From Candidatus Omnitrophota bacterium (lineage in GTDB: Bacteria > Omnitrophota > Gorgyraeia > 2-02-FULL-51-18): a stretch of DNA of 42,838 bases. The notes under the pieces were generated by a model that saw nothing but the letters and a program-made list of their open reading frames with translations, had not been told where the DNA came from and ran no database searches. The position numbers and the translations under genes are program-made. This document shows, piece by piece, positions 1-5,597 of the stretch (position 1 is its first letter; every line of letters begins with the position of its first letter). Location: NCBI GenBank assembly GCA_016180585.1, contig JACPAX010000009.1:1-42838 (forward strand), written 5' to 3'.

Positions 1-90
1 TACCGGCTCAAACTCCGGCTCGCCAAAGAACAGGACTTAAGAAAGCGATACGAGCGGCTTTATCATACATGCAGTCAAAAAGAGATTTGA
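1..90 (+). CDS. C-terminal end of a gene cut by the window edge
   Basis: Frame 1 is open from the first base to a TGA at 88-90 and encodes 29 residues. They are charged and helical, with the stretch LAKEQDLRKRYERLYHTC. I do not recognise the family. The reading is supported by a near-identical second copy of the same coding end at 100-181, so this looks like the true 3' end of an upstream gene that was tandemly duplicated. It could also be repeat sequence that happens to be open. Confidence 0.35.
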   Translation, partial: YRLKLRLAKEQDLRKRYERLYHTCSQKEI

Positions 91-190
91 CCCCTTAGGC
101 AAACTCCGGATCGCCAAAGAACAGGACTTAAGAAAGCGATACGAGCGGCTTTATCGTACATGCAGTCAAAAAGAGATTTGACCCCTTAGG
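9..190. repeat. 91-bp tandem duplication
   Basis: Bases 9-99 and 100-190 are two adjacent copies of one 91-bp unit that differ at only two positions (c/a in CTCCGGCTC versus CTCCGGATC, and CAT versus CGT near the end). Each copy carries the last codons of the truncated gene, its TGA stop, and a terminal TGACCCCTTAGG. It looks like a recent tandem duplication of a gene end. Confidence 0.85.
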
Positions 191-232
191 TGACCCCTTA
201 GGCACATGACCCCTTAGGCATGACCCCTTAGG
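88..232. repeat. Five copies of a TGACCCCTTAGG unit
   Basis: The 12-mer TGACCCCTTAGG occurs at 88-99, 179-190, 191-202, 207-218 and 221-232. Related GGGGTC/GACCCC words recur at about 370-380 and in the inverted repeat at 1546-1570, so the words bracket the AbiE module. Short GGGGTCA/TGACCCC repeats are common around mobile or accessory genes in several candidate phyla, but I cannot assign this to a named family. Confidence 0.7.
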
Positions 233-250
233 CAAACGCAGTAGATAAGG

Positions 251-360
251 TGTCATTGCGAGGAGCATTAGCGACGAAGCAATCTATGTTGCCCAAACAG
301 AGATTGCCACGCTCCCGGAGTTTACCCCGAGCGAGGTCGAGGGGGTCGCTCGCAATGACA
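251..360. repeat. Inverted-repeat intergenic element (REP/MITE-like)
   Basis: The ends are a perfect 12-bp inverted repeat, TGTCATTGCGAG at 251-262 and CTCGCAATGACA at 349-360. The interior contains further partly complementary pieces, CGACGAAGCAATCT and AGATTGCC. Elements starting TGTCATTGCGAGGAGC are dispersed in many uncultured bacterial genomes (from memory). There is no coding capacity. It sits directly before the AbiE promoter. Confidence 0.7.
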
Positions 361-396
361 AGAAGTAAAAGGGGTCCTTAAATATAAACAACAGGC

Positions 397-425
397 TTGA
401 CAAATGATGTCCTTTAACTTATCAT
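397..425 (+). promoter_or_regulatory. Sigma-70-type promoter of the AbiE module
   Basis: TTGACA at 397-402 is followed after 17 bp by TATCAT at 420-425. Transcription would start near 432, only about 8-20 nt before either candidate start codon, so the transcript would have almost no leader. Confidence 0.65.
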
Positions 426-428
426 TCT

Positions 429-448
429 AGTATACAGAAATGTATACT
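429..448. promoter_or_regulatory. Palindromic operator overlapping the abiEi start
   Basis: AGTATAC at 429-435 and GTATACT at 442-448 form a perfect 7-bp inverted repeat around a 6-base spacer. It overlaps the predicted transcription start and the ATG at 440. AbiEi antitoxins are known to repress their own promoters by binding inverted repeats, so this is the likely autoregulatory operator. Confidence 0.5.
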
Positions 449-1018
449 TATATGTTAAAATCAAGCAATTCACAGAGATTGAAGCAGCTGATGGATTCGG
501 GGCGGACGGTATTTACGCCGCTGGATTTGCGTATGTTTTGGGGGGCGAATGCCTTGAACGCCAAGATTGCCGCCGTTCGTATGACCAAAAAGGAGCTTCT
601 CCTTCGCCTGGCCGAAGGGTATTACGCCTTAAACGAGCGCTACAACCGGTATGAACTTGCCAATCGTTTGCTTAACCCCTCCTACGTGTCATTCCACGCC
701 GCGCTTTTTTTTGCCGGCGTCAACTTCCAAGCGCGAGGCGAGATTGGGTCTGTCGCCAGACGCGTTTCCCGGCGAAAGATCGGAGACACGCTCTACAGTT
801 ACTGTGCGATGAAAGAAGAGCTTTTCTTCAACCGCGAAGGCCTTGTCATTCGCGACGGCGTCTCACTGGCGGATCCGGAGCGCGCGGTGCTCGATAGTTT
901 TTACTTTGGGTATCTGCCGGACGTGGATGATTCCGCAAAACTCAATAAAACGCACCTTCAAAATTTAAGCCGGTATTACCCTCTTACCGTCCAGAAAAAA
1001 GCGAAGACGCTTTTATGA
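440..1018 (+). CDS. abiEi: AbiEi-family type IV antitoxin / transcriptional regulator
   Basis: The 192-residue product has the layout of AbiEi antitoxins: an N-terminal winged-helix-like region (about residues 12-75, including FTPLDLRMFWGANALNAKIA) and a C-terminal AbiEi_4-like part with the ADPERAVLDSFYFG segment near residues 143-156. In known systems AbiEi represses its own operon and counteracts the AbiEii nucleotidyltransferase. The gene ends in an ATGA overlap with the next one at 1015, the usual coupling for this pair. Two starts are possible, 440 and an in-frame ATG at 452; neither has a Shine-Dalgarno sequence. The palindrome at 429-448 overlaps the start. Confidence in the family is good; activity is not established. 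Confidence 0.8.
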   Translation: MYTYMLKSSNSQRLKQLMDSGRTVFTPLDLRMFWGANALNAKIAAVRMTKKELLLRLAEGYYALNERYNRYELANRLLNPSYVSFHAALFFAGVNFQARGEIGSVARRVSRRKIGDTLYSYCAMKEELFFNREGLVIRDGVSLADPERAVLDSFYFGYLPDVDDSAKLNKTHLQNLSRYYPLTVQKKAKTLL

Positions 1019-1587
1019 GCATGGCATTCGACCGGACGGCGCACGAGCGGTATTTATCTCTGCTTCTAGTGGATATCATAAAGGAGTTTCCTGAGAAGCT
1101 CCAACATACTCTTTTCGGCCTTTTCGATTATGGGAGGGGCCATCCCAACATCAAAATCGAGCTCAATAAACGAGTTTGGAAGAATAACGCTTATAAACCC
1201 TCGTGGTTTTTGGGAGCGGCGCTTTTTATTCCCGATGAAACGACGATTCTCACGAATAAACTCGTGGCTTTGACCGATCGGAAGACGGCGGTTGCCCGCG
1301 ATCTTTACGACAGCTGGCATTTTCTGAAAGCGGGGTTTCCCGTTAACGAAAGGCTTGTGTCGGAAAGAACCGGCAAGACGCTTGGGGACTATTTGCGCGG
1401 TTTGATTCCCTTTATCCGAAAAACTTACACGGCTCGAAACATTTTGCAGGGCCTGGGAGAAACGCTTGATGACAAGCAAAAAGCTTGGGCGAGGGCGCAT
1501 CTGGTCAACGAAACCTTAAAAGAAATCGAAAAGCGGATCGCTTCAAAAGGGGTCAGACTGACCCCCTTTCGACAAGAAAATCCCTGA
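1015..1587 (+). CDS. abiEii: AbiEii/AbiGii-family protein apparently lacking the nucleotidyltransferase motif
   Basis: The 190-residue product matches the C-terminal two thirds of AbiEii/AbiGii nucleotidyltransferase toxins: NIKIELNKR near residues 47-55, NKLVALTDRKTAVARDLYDSWHFLK near 82-106, and a helical tail. Family members I recall are about 240 residues and carry GGT followed by a DxD-type motif near residues 30-50. Here the N-terminal helix (residues 7-21) runs almost directly into the strand before IKIEL, so the GGT/DxD region looks removed in frame near base 1080. The protein would then be catalytically dead. The last residues, from KGVRLTPF on, are encoded by the GGGGTCA repeat at 1546-1570, so the natural C-terminus may also have been altered. 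It overlaps abiEi by 4 nt. Confidence 0.7.
   Translation: MSMAFDRTAHERYLSLLLVDIIKEFPEKLQHTLFGLFDYGRGHPNIKIELNKRVWKNNAYKPSWFLGAALFIPDETTILTNKLVALTDRKTAVARDLYDSWHFLKAGFPVNERLVSERTGKTLGDYLRGLIPFIRKTYTARNILQGLGETLDDKQKAWARAHLVNETLKEIEKRIASKGVRLTPFRQENP
1546..1570. repeat. GGGGTCA-gac-TGACCCC inverted repeat inside the toxin 3' end
   Basis: AAAGGGGTCAG is followed at once by a near-complementary ACTGACCCCCTTT. The core GGGGTCA/TGACCCC is the same word as in the repeats at 88-232. It forms the last codons of the AbiEii-like gene, so the repeat bounds the module on the right and probably donated the C-terminus. Confidence 0.6.
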
Positions 1588-1612
1588 GCTTCTTGGAAAC
1601 TAAACCCCCACG

Positions 1613-1651
1613 CACACTGCGGCCTCTCTCGGGGAGAGAGGCCGCAGTGTG
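1613..1651. repeat. Perfect 17-bp hairpin after the AbiE module
   Basis: Bases 1613-1629 and 1635-1651 are perfectly complementary around a 5-base loop (CGGGG). No T-tract follows on either strand, so this is not a standard intrinsic terminator. It could be a palindromic repeat element or an RNA processing or stability structure. It lies in the 171-bp gap between 1587 and 1759. Confidence 0.7.
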
Positions 1652-1696
1652 ATCCCAAACCCGATAGGCAGGTGTTTTTCGGGGGCCAAAGGCAAT

Positions 1697-1725
1697 TTGT
1701 TATATACGATGGTATAGGGTATAAT
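1697..1725 (+). promoter_or_regulatory. Sigma-70-type promoter for the M48 protease gene
   Basis: TTGTTA at 1697-1702 and a perfect TATAAT at 1720-1725 are separated by 17 bp, 33 nt ahead of the ATG at 1759. A GAGGTGAG ribosome-binding site lies just before that start. Confidence 0.7.
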
Positions 1726-1758
1726 TTGGGTGTTTCTTTCCTTGAAGAGGTGAGCTGA

Positions 1759-3255
1759 ATGAAATTTCCCTACCAAGAGCACCCCAGGCAACCTTCAGAC
1801 GCTTTTCTCCAATACTCCCGATGGTCTGCCGCCGTTCTTTTAATCGGGCTCTGTTTGTTCTCGGTCGGTGGGGTCTTCGCCGAGACGAAGCCTGTCTTGC
1901 CGGCAGTCAAGCCTGCCGTCGAACAGCCGGTCAAGGAACTTCACTACCCGCCTATCCGCATCGAAGTCACCGAATCCAAACTCAGCCAGGATCTCCGGAA
2001 GGACAAAGACGAGCTCATCCAGGGCTCGCAGACCCTCGAGGACATTCTTCACAAGAGCGGGGCCGTTTACCGGGACCCGGAGCTTGAGCAGGCCATCCAC
2101 GACCTCATCCCGCCGGACCGGATGGGGGAGAAGTCGCGGGGTTTTTATTTCAGGGTGTATCTTTTGAAAGACCCCGATGTCAACGCGATGACGACCCCGT
2201 CGGGATCGATCTACGTCAACTCGGGACTTTTGGCGACGCTCGACAGCTTCGATCAGCTCCGCGCCGTGATGGCGCACGAGGCGCATCACGCCATCGATCA
2301 GGACATCGTCTACGAGTTCAGAAAGTACAAGAACGAGACCGGGTTTCTCAAGGTCTTCAATCTCCTGGCGGCGCCGGCCGTCGCGTTCGCGATCAGCGAA
2401 AGCGATTCCCAGACCGCCAGCACCATCGCCAACGTCTATACGGCGTCAAGCTACGCGATCAACATCGCCTATCAGCTCTCGATTTTCGGCTACAGCCGCG
2501 GGGATGAGAACGAATGCGATGAGTACGCGATGAATCTCCTTCTCAACAACCGGCAGGACGTCCACGAGGTCAAAAAGGTTTTCGAAAAATTCGAAGAAGA
2601 ACGCCAGAAATACGGCAAAGGGATCTTTCAGACGCATCTTTTTGCCACGCACGAGACGGCCAAACAGCGGATGGCGCGCGTCGATAAATTTATCCAAAGG
2701 CAAGGCGCTCCCGGCTCTCCGGCGGAGGCGCCCAGGGACCAGCGGTATCATGAACTGACCCGGAATCTGCGGATCCTCAACGCGCGCCTCAATATCCGCA
2801 TGGGCCGCGTCCGGCACGCGCTGGACGACCTCGAACGTTTGAAAGAGCTTTTTCCAGCCGACGCGCGCGTTTTAAACGCCCTGGGCGAGGCCCACGCCAA
2901 GCTTGCCGGGGACCGGAAAATTTTGGAAGACGAGCTCTCCCGCAAGGAATGGAACAAGATCAAGAAGGAGAAAGAAAAAGCCCAGCGCGACCGCTGGATT
3001 GAGCAGTCGGCGTCTTTTTTTGGGGAGGCCATCAAGCTCGACCCGGCTTTTCCGGATCCGTACCAGGGGGAGGCGCTTCTGCGCGAGGGGCTGAAAGAAA
3101 ACGACAAGGCGATCGGACTTTTCCAAAAATACCTGGAACTCGCGCCCGAAGCCCGAGACCGACGGTACGTGCAGGCAAAGATCGAAAGGCTCAAAGGAAT
3201 CATCGAGAAGGAAAAGAACAAACCCGACAAAGAAAAGGGGACCCCTAGTGCGTAA
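1759..3255 (+). CDS. Secreted M48-family metalloprotease with C-terminal TPR region (BepA/LoiP-like)
   Basis: The 498-residue product has an N-terminal hydrophobic signal segment (about residues 22-42, probable cleavage after VFAE). It has an M48 catalytic domain with the zinc motif HEAHH at 173-177 and the downstream SRGDENECDEYA (about 247-258), in which Glu250 is the likely third zinc ligand. The second half is helical and TPR-like (about 330-475), with a lysine/glutamate-rich tail. This layout resembles periplasmic BepA/YfgC proteases that survey outer-membrane protein assembly, so a periplasmic quality-control role is likely but inferred. It has its own promoter, and its stop overlaps the GTG start of the next lipoprotein gene at 3248. 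Confidence 0.85.
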   Translation: MKFPYQEHPRQPSDAFLQYSRWSAAVLLIGLCLFSVGGVFAETKPVLPAVKPAVEQPVKELHYPPIRIEVTESKLSQDLRKDKDELIQGSQTLEDILHKSGAVYRDPELEQAIHDLIPPDRMGEKSRGFYFRVYLLKDPDVNAMTTPSGSIYVNSGLLATLDSFDQLRAVMAHEAHHAIDQDIVYEFRKYKNETGFLKVFNLLAAPAVAFAISESDSQTASTIANVYTASSYAINIAYQLSIFGYSRGDENECDEYAMNLLLNNRQDVHEVKKVFEKFEEERQKYGKGIFQTHLFATHETAKQRMARVDKFIQRQGAPGSPAEAPRDQRYHELTRNLRILNARLNIRMGRVRHALDDLERLKELFPADARVLNALGEAHAKLAGDRKILEDELSRKEWNKIKKEKEKAQRDRWIEQSASFFGEAIKLDPAFPDPYQGEALLREGLKENDKAIGLFQKYLELAPEARDRRYVQAKIERLKGIIEKEKNKPDKEKGTPSA

Positions 3256-4030
3256 ATCGGCGCGTTCGGAAAGCTTGTTTAAAACAGCGGTCGTGGTGTT
3301 GAGCGTCTCCGTTTTTTTAAGCGGATGCGCGTCGGTCAAGATCCACCCGGAGTTCAACGAACGTCACCCGAGAATGAAGAATCTGGTGCTTCTCCCGCCG
3401 GATGTCCGGGCCTATGAGATCACCTTCAACGCCGGTAGTAAACCGCTCGACGAGCTTACGGCCTCGATGGAGAAGCTCTCAGCGGAGACGGTGAAGACCG
3501 TCGTCGAGGAGAAAGGGTATGAGCTGACGCCGCTTTCCTTAAGCCAGAAAGACCTGGACTCAAACCCTGGGCTCAAGGACGCGTTTTTTGAGCTCAAGAC
3601 ACTTTACGATCAGGCAATCAAGGACATGCAGGCCGGCAAGAAAAAGAGCTTCACCTATGATGTCGGCGCTTCCGGCAACTATTTCGCCGAAAAACACGGC
3701 GCGAACGCCATCCTCTACGTGCGCGAGGTCGGGTCCCGCCTGAGCTCGGGCATGACCGGGGCGAAGGTGGCGTCGGCGACGCTCAGCATCGCGACGGCCC
3801 TTTTGACCGGCGTGGCCATCGGCGGCCCCGGCCAGCCTCAATACGGGCTTCTCGTGGAGACCGCCGTGATCGACGCGGACCTCGGCGACATCCTCTGGTA
3901 CAACATCAAGGAAGCCCACGACAACTTCACGAATCCGGCGGACCAAAAGACGTTGACGAAATTCGTCAAGGACGTCCTCAAACCGCTTCCCGACTCCAAG
4001 TTTAAACAGCCTAAGCCCGGCCTAAAATAA
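3248..4030 (+). CDS. Outer-membrane-type lipoprotein of unknown function
   Basis: The 260-residue product starts at a GTG that overlaps the upstream protease stop by 8 nt, implying translational coupling. It has a lipoprotein signal: a basic N-terminus, a hydrophobic stretch, then the lipobox LSGC at about residues 24-27, so Cys27 would be lipidated. The mature part has alternating strands and helices and a small hydrophobic glycine-rich stretch (TLSIATALLTGVAIGG, about 178-193). I do not recognise the family with certainty; the shape recalls periplasmic lipoproteins of the GNA1162 type. Being coupled to an M48 protease suggests a cell-envelope role. Confidence 0.75.
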   Translation: MRKSARSESLFKTAVVVLSVSVFLSGCASVKIHPEFNERHPRMKNLVLLPPDVRAYEITFNAGSKPLDELTASMEKLSAETVKTVVEEKGYELTPLSLSQKDLDSNPGLKDAFFELKTLYDQAIKDMQAGKKKSFTYDVGASGNYFAEKHGANAILYVREVGSRLSSGMTGAKVASATLSIATALLTGVAIGGPGQPQYGLLVETAVIDADLGDILWYNIKEAHDNFTNPADQKTLTKFVKDVLKPLPDSKFKQPKPGLK

Positions 4031-4044
4031 AAACCTTGTGCGCG

Positions 4045-4167
4045 ACCCCTCCGGTCGCCTAAGGCGACCACCTCCCCTTCGTAAGGGGAGGAATGGTCAC
4101 ACCCCTCTTTACGAAGGAGTGGAATGGGCACGCCCCTCATTACGAAGGAGGGGAACGGGGAGGTTAA
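4045..4167. repeat. Dispersed CCTCCCCTTCGTAAGGGGAGG repeat, copy A
   Basis: The first 56 bases (4045-4100) match 29648-29703 with two mismatches. They hold two hairpins, GGTCGCCTAAGGCGACC and CCTCCCCTTCGTAAGGGGAGG. This copy continues with two further degenerate GGGGAGG-type units and ends in CGGGGAGGTTAA, the same ending as copy B. The 4031-4185 gap contains nothing else. Confidence 0.8.
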
Positions 4168-4185
4168 TGCGAACCAAATAAAAAC

Positions 4186-4215
4186 TTGACATTTGAGAGC
4201 AGGAGCGGGTATACT
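4186..4215 (+). promoter_or_regulatory. Sigma-70 promoter of the cold-shock gene
   Basis: A perfect TTGACA at 4186-4191 and TATACT at 4210-4215 are separated by 18 bp. Transcription from about 4222 would give a leader of about 137 nt before the cold-shock ATG at 4359, a long leader as in known cspA genes. Confidence 0.75.
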
Positions 4216-4230
4216 CCCTTCCGTAGTTCA

Positions 4231-4304
4231 GTAAAGGTTGTTTTTGAAGCTTACACGAAATAAGATTTGGAAGCCGCGAACCTTACTTGCTTCGCGGTTT
4301 TTTT
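4231..4304 (+). promoter_or_regulatory. Attenuator-like leader: terminator hairpin plus possible antiterminator
   Basis: CCGCGAA (4274-4280) and TTCGCGG (4291-4297) form a hairpin followed by seven Ts (4298-4304), a complete intrinsic terminator between the promoter and the cold-shock start codon. Upstream GTAAAGGTT (4231-4239) is complementary, with one bulged A, to AACCTTAC (4279-4286), which overlaps the 5' stem end and loop. This would form a competing antiterminator. The alternative is that 4222-4304 is a separate small RNA of about 80 nt. Confidence 0.5.
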
Positions 4305-4358
4305 GTTTTGGTGGGGCCAAAGACATTCGTTAACCAAGTAAAAAGGAAGCAAAACACA

Positions 4359-4568
4359 ATGGCAACAAAGGGAACCGTGAAGTGGTTTAGTGACCAAAAA
4401 GGCTACGGATTCATCACCCCCGAGGGTGGGAAAAAGGACGTGTTCGTTCATTTTTCCGCGCTGCAGGGCGAGGGATTTAAATCGTTGGCCGAGGGCGAAA
4501 CGGTGGAGTTTGATATCGTGCCGGGCCCGAAGGGTGACCAAGCTGCAAACGTCGTCAAGTCTTCATAA
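4359..4568 (+). CDS. csp: Cold-shock protein (CspA family)
   Basis: This 69-residue single-domain protein has the nucleic-acid binding motifs KGYGFI (RNP1, about residues 14-19) and DVFVHF (RNP2, about 27-32) and the usual CspA length. CspA-type proteins bind RNA and single-stranded DNA, melt secondary structure and can act as transcription antiterminators. The ATG at 4359 was chosen because family members start MxxGTVKWF; the frame is open further upstream to 4287, but that part lies in the leader. It is a single-gene unit with a strong promoter at 4186-4215, a terminator-like structure in its leader (4274-4304) and an intrinsic terminator after it (4588-4624). Confidence 0.95.
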   Translation: MATKGTVKWFSDQKGYGFITPEGGKKDVFVHFSALQGEGFKSLAEGETVEFDIVPGPKGDQAANVVKSS

Positions 4569-4587
4569 GACGTCCGTTCACAAAAAG

Positions 4588-4624
4588 TCCCCGGTCTCTC
4601 ACAAGGAGGCCGGGGATTTTTTTT
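4588..4624 (+). terminator. Intrinsic terminator of the cold-shock gene
   Basis: TCCCCGG (4588-4594) and CCGGGGA (4610-4616) form a GC-rich stem followed by eight Ts (4617-4624). Confidence 0.9.
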
Positions 4625-4659
4625 CGGGGCCTGTGATAGAATGGCGCCGGGGAGCCGAC

Positions 4660-5268
4660 ATGAGAAGATTTGCAGCGGTCGCGTGGGTCATCGCGTGTTC
4701 AGTCGTCTACGGGGGTATTTCGGAGGCCGGGGCCATGAAATCTTCTGAGGAAAAAGCGACGTTCGCTGGGGGTTGTTTCTGGGGCGTGGAGAAGGTCTTT
4801 TCGGAGGTCCCGGGAGTCCTCTCGACACGGGTCGGCTACACGGGCGGGACCAAGAAAGACCCGACCTACCGGGAAGTCTGCACGGGTCTGACGGGCCACG
4901 CCGAGGCCATTGAGATCACCTATGACCCGTCAAAGACAGGCTACCCGGAGCTTCTTGAAATTTTTTTCAGTGTCCACGACCCCACGACCCTGAACCGTCA
5001 GGGTCCGGATATCGGGACGCAGTACCGCTCCGCTATTTTTGCCCATTCTTCCGGGCAGATGGCCGCCGCGTCAAAGGCCAAAGCGCTTCTCGACGGCTCA
5101 GGGATTTTTAAATCCAAACTGGTGACTCAGATCGCCCCGGCGACGGAATTTTACCCCGCCGAAGACACCCACCAGCAGTATCTCAAGAAAAACCCCCACG
5201 GCTACTGTTCGATTCAGTTCCAGTCCAAGAAAATCCAGGAAGTCCTGTCAGTCGGTCTTAAGAATTAG
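4660..5268 (+). CDS. msrA: Peptide methionine-S-sulfoxide reductase, exported
   Basis: This 202-residue MsrA repairs oxidised methionine (S-epimer). The catalytic motif is [11 protein letters not shown] with the nucleophile Cys39. The conserved HDPTT...[10 protein letters not shown] segment lies at about residues 106-124, and [13 protein letters not shown] at about 162-174. Cys183 in the C-terminal HGYC is the likely resolving cysteine. Residues 1-25 form a signal peptide, so the enzyme acts in the periplasm, where it could protect the multihaem proteins encoded nearby. The ATG at 4660 has GGAG 5 nt upstream; the frame is open further upstream, but that stretch runs through the cold-shock gene and terminator. 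Its stop overlaps the stop of the UbiE remnant on the other strand. Confidence 0.93.
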   Translation: MRRFAAVAWVIACSVVYGGISEAGAMKSSEEKATFAGGCFWGVEKVFSEVPGVLSTRVGYTGGTKKDPTYREVCTGLTGHAEAIEITYDPSKTGYPELLEIFFSVHDPTTLNRQGPDIGTQYRSAIFAHSSGQMAAASKAKALLDGSGIFKSKLVTQIAPATEFYPAEDTHQQYLKKNPHGYCSIQFQSKKIQEVLSVGLKN

Positions 5269-5501
5269 CCTTTCGTCGCGGTGTAGAGGGTCACCGCCCC
5301 GAGGAAAAAAGACCGGGCCCGGGTGAACTGGCCCGCCCTGAAAAAGCGGCCGGCCGAATCCGGAAGATAGGCGACCGGGTAATTTTTTCCGAAGAGCAGC
5401 GTCCCGTAAATCCCCACGCAGAAATAAAGGTAGGACTTGAAGATCTTTCCGAGGAGCGGATTTTCCGGCTCCGTGAGATCGAGGATGGCGATCCGCCCGC
5501 C
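5265..5501 (-). pseudogene. C-terminal remnant of a UbiE/MenG-type methyltransferase
   Basis: On the minus strand, bases 5501 to 5265 read open for 78 codons to a TAA. They encode the recognisable UbiE/COQ5/MenG end: GGRIAILDLTEPENPLLGKIF, then YGTLLFG, then YLPDSAGRF, ending [17 protein letters not shown] lies directly upstream in frame (5502-5504) and no start or SAM-binding domain follows. The segment between PDSAGRF and the final strand is also shorter than in the family. It is a decayed fragment of a quinone-biosynthesis-type methyltransferase. Its stop codon overlaps the msrA stop. Nothing else is visible in the 5269-5544 gap. Confidence 0.75.
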
Positions 5502-5544
5502 CTATCTAAGTTTTTGCTTTCCTAATATCCTCCCTCTTTTTCTT

Positions 5545-5590
5545 CACTGTGACGATGGTCACAGTGTTTCTCTTCAAGTCGTGATAACTT
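5545..5590 (+). promoter_or_regulatory. CRP-like activator site and extended -10 of the Kor/Feo operon
   Basis: CACTGTGAC-GATG-GTCACAGTG (5545-5566) is a perfect palindrome whose core TGTGAC-N4-GTCACA (5548-5563) fits the CRP pattern TGTGA-N6-TCACA. An extended -10, TG-A-TAACTT (5582-5590), begins its hexamer 29.5 bp from the palindrome centre, the class II CRP spacing. The start codon at 5598 would be nearly leaderless. The same site with the same -10 at the same distance precedes the minus-strand ResB gene. Confidence 0.7.
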
Positions 5591-5597
5591 TCCTCTA

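Noticed and set aside
1-232. Possible CRISPR array from the repeated units
   Set aside because: Two long adjacent copies with coding content and irregular 12-mers without unique spacers do not fit CRISPR architecture.
4390-4659. Long N-terminal extension of MsrA
   Set aside because: The open frame runs through the cold-shock gene and its terminator; the signal peptide and ribosome site place the start at 4660.
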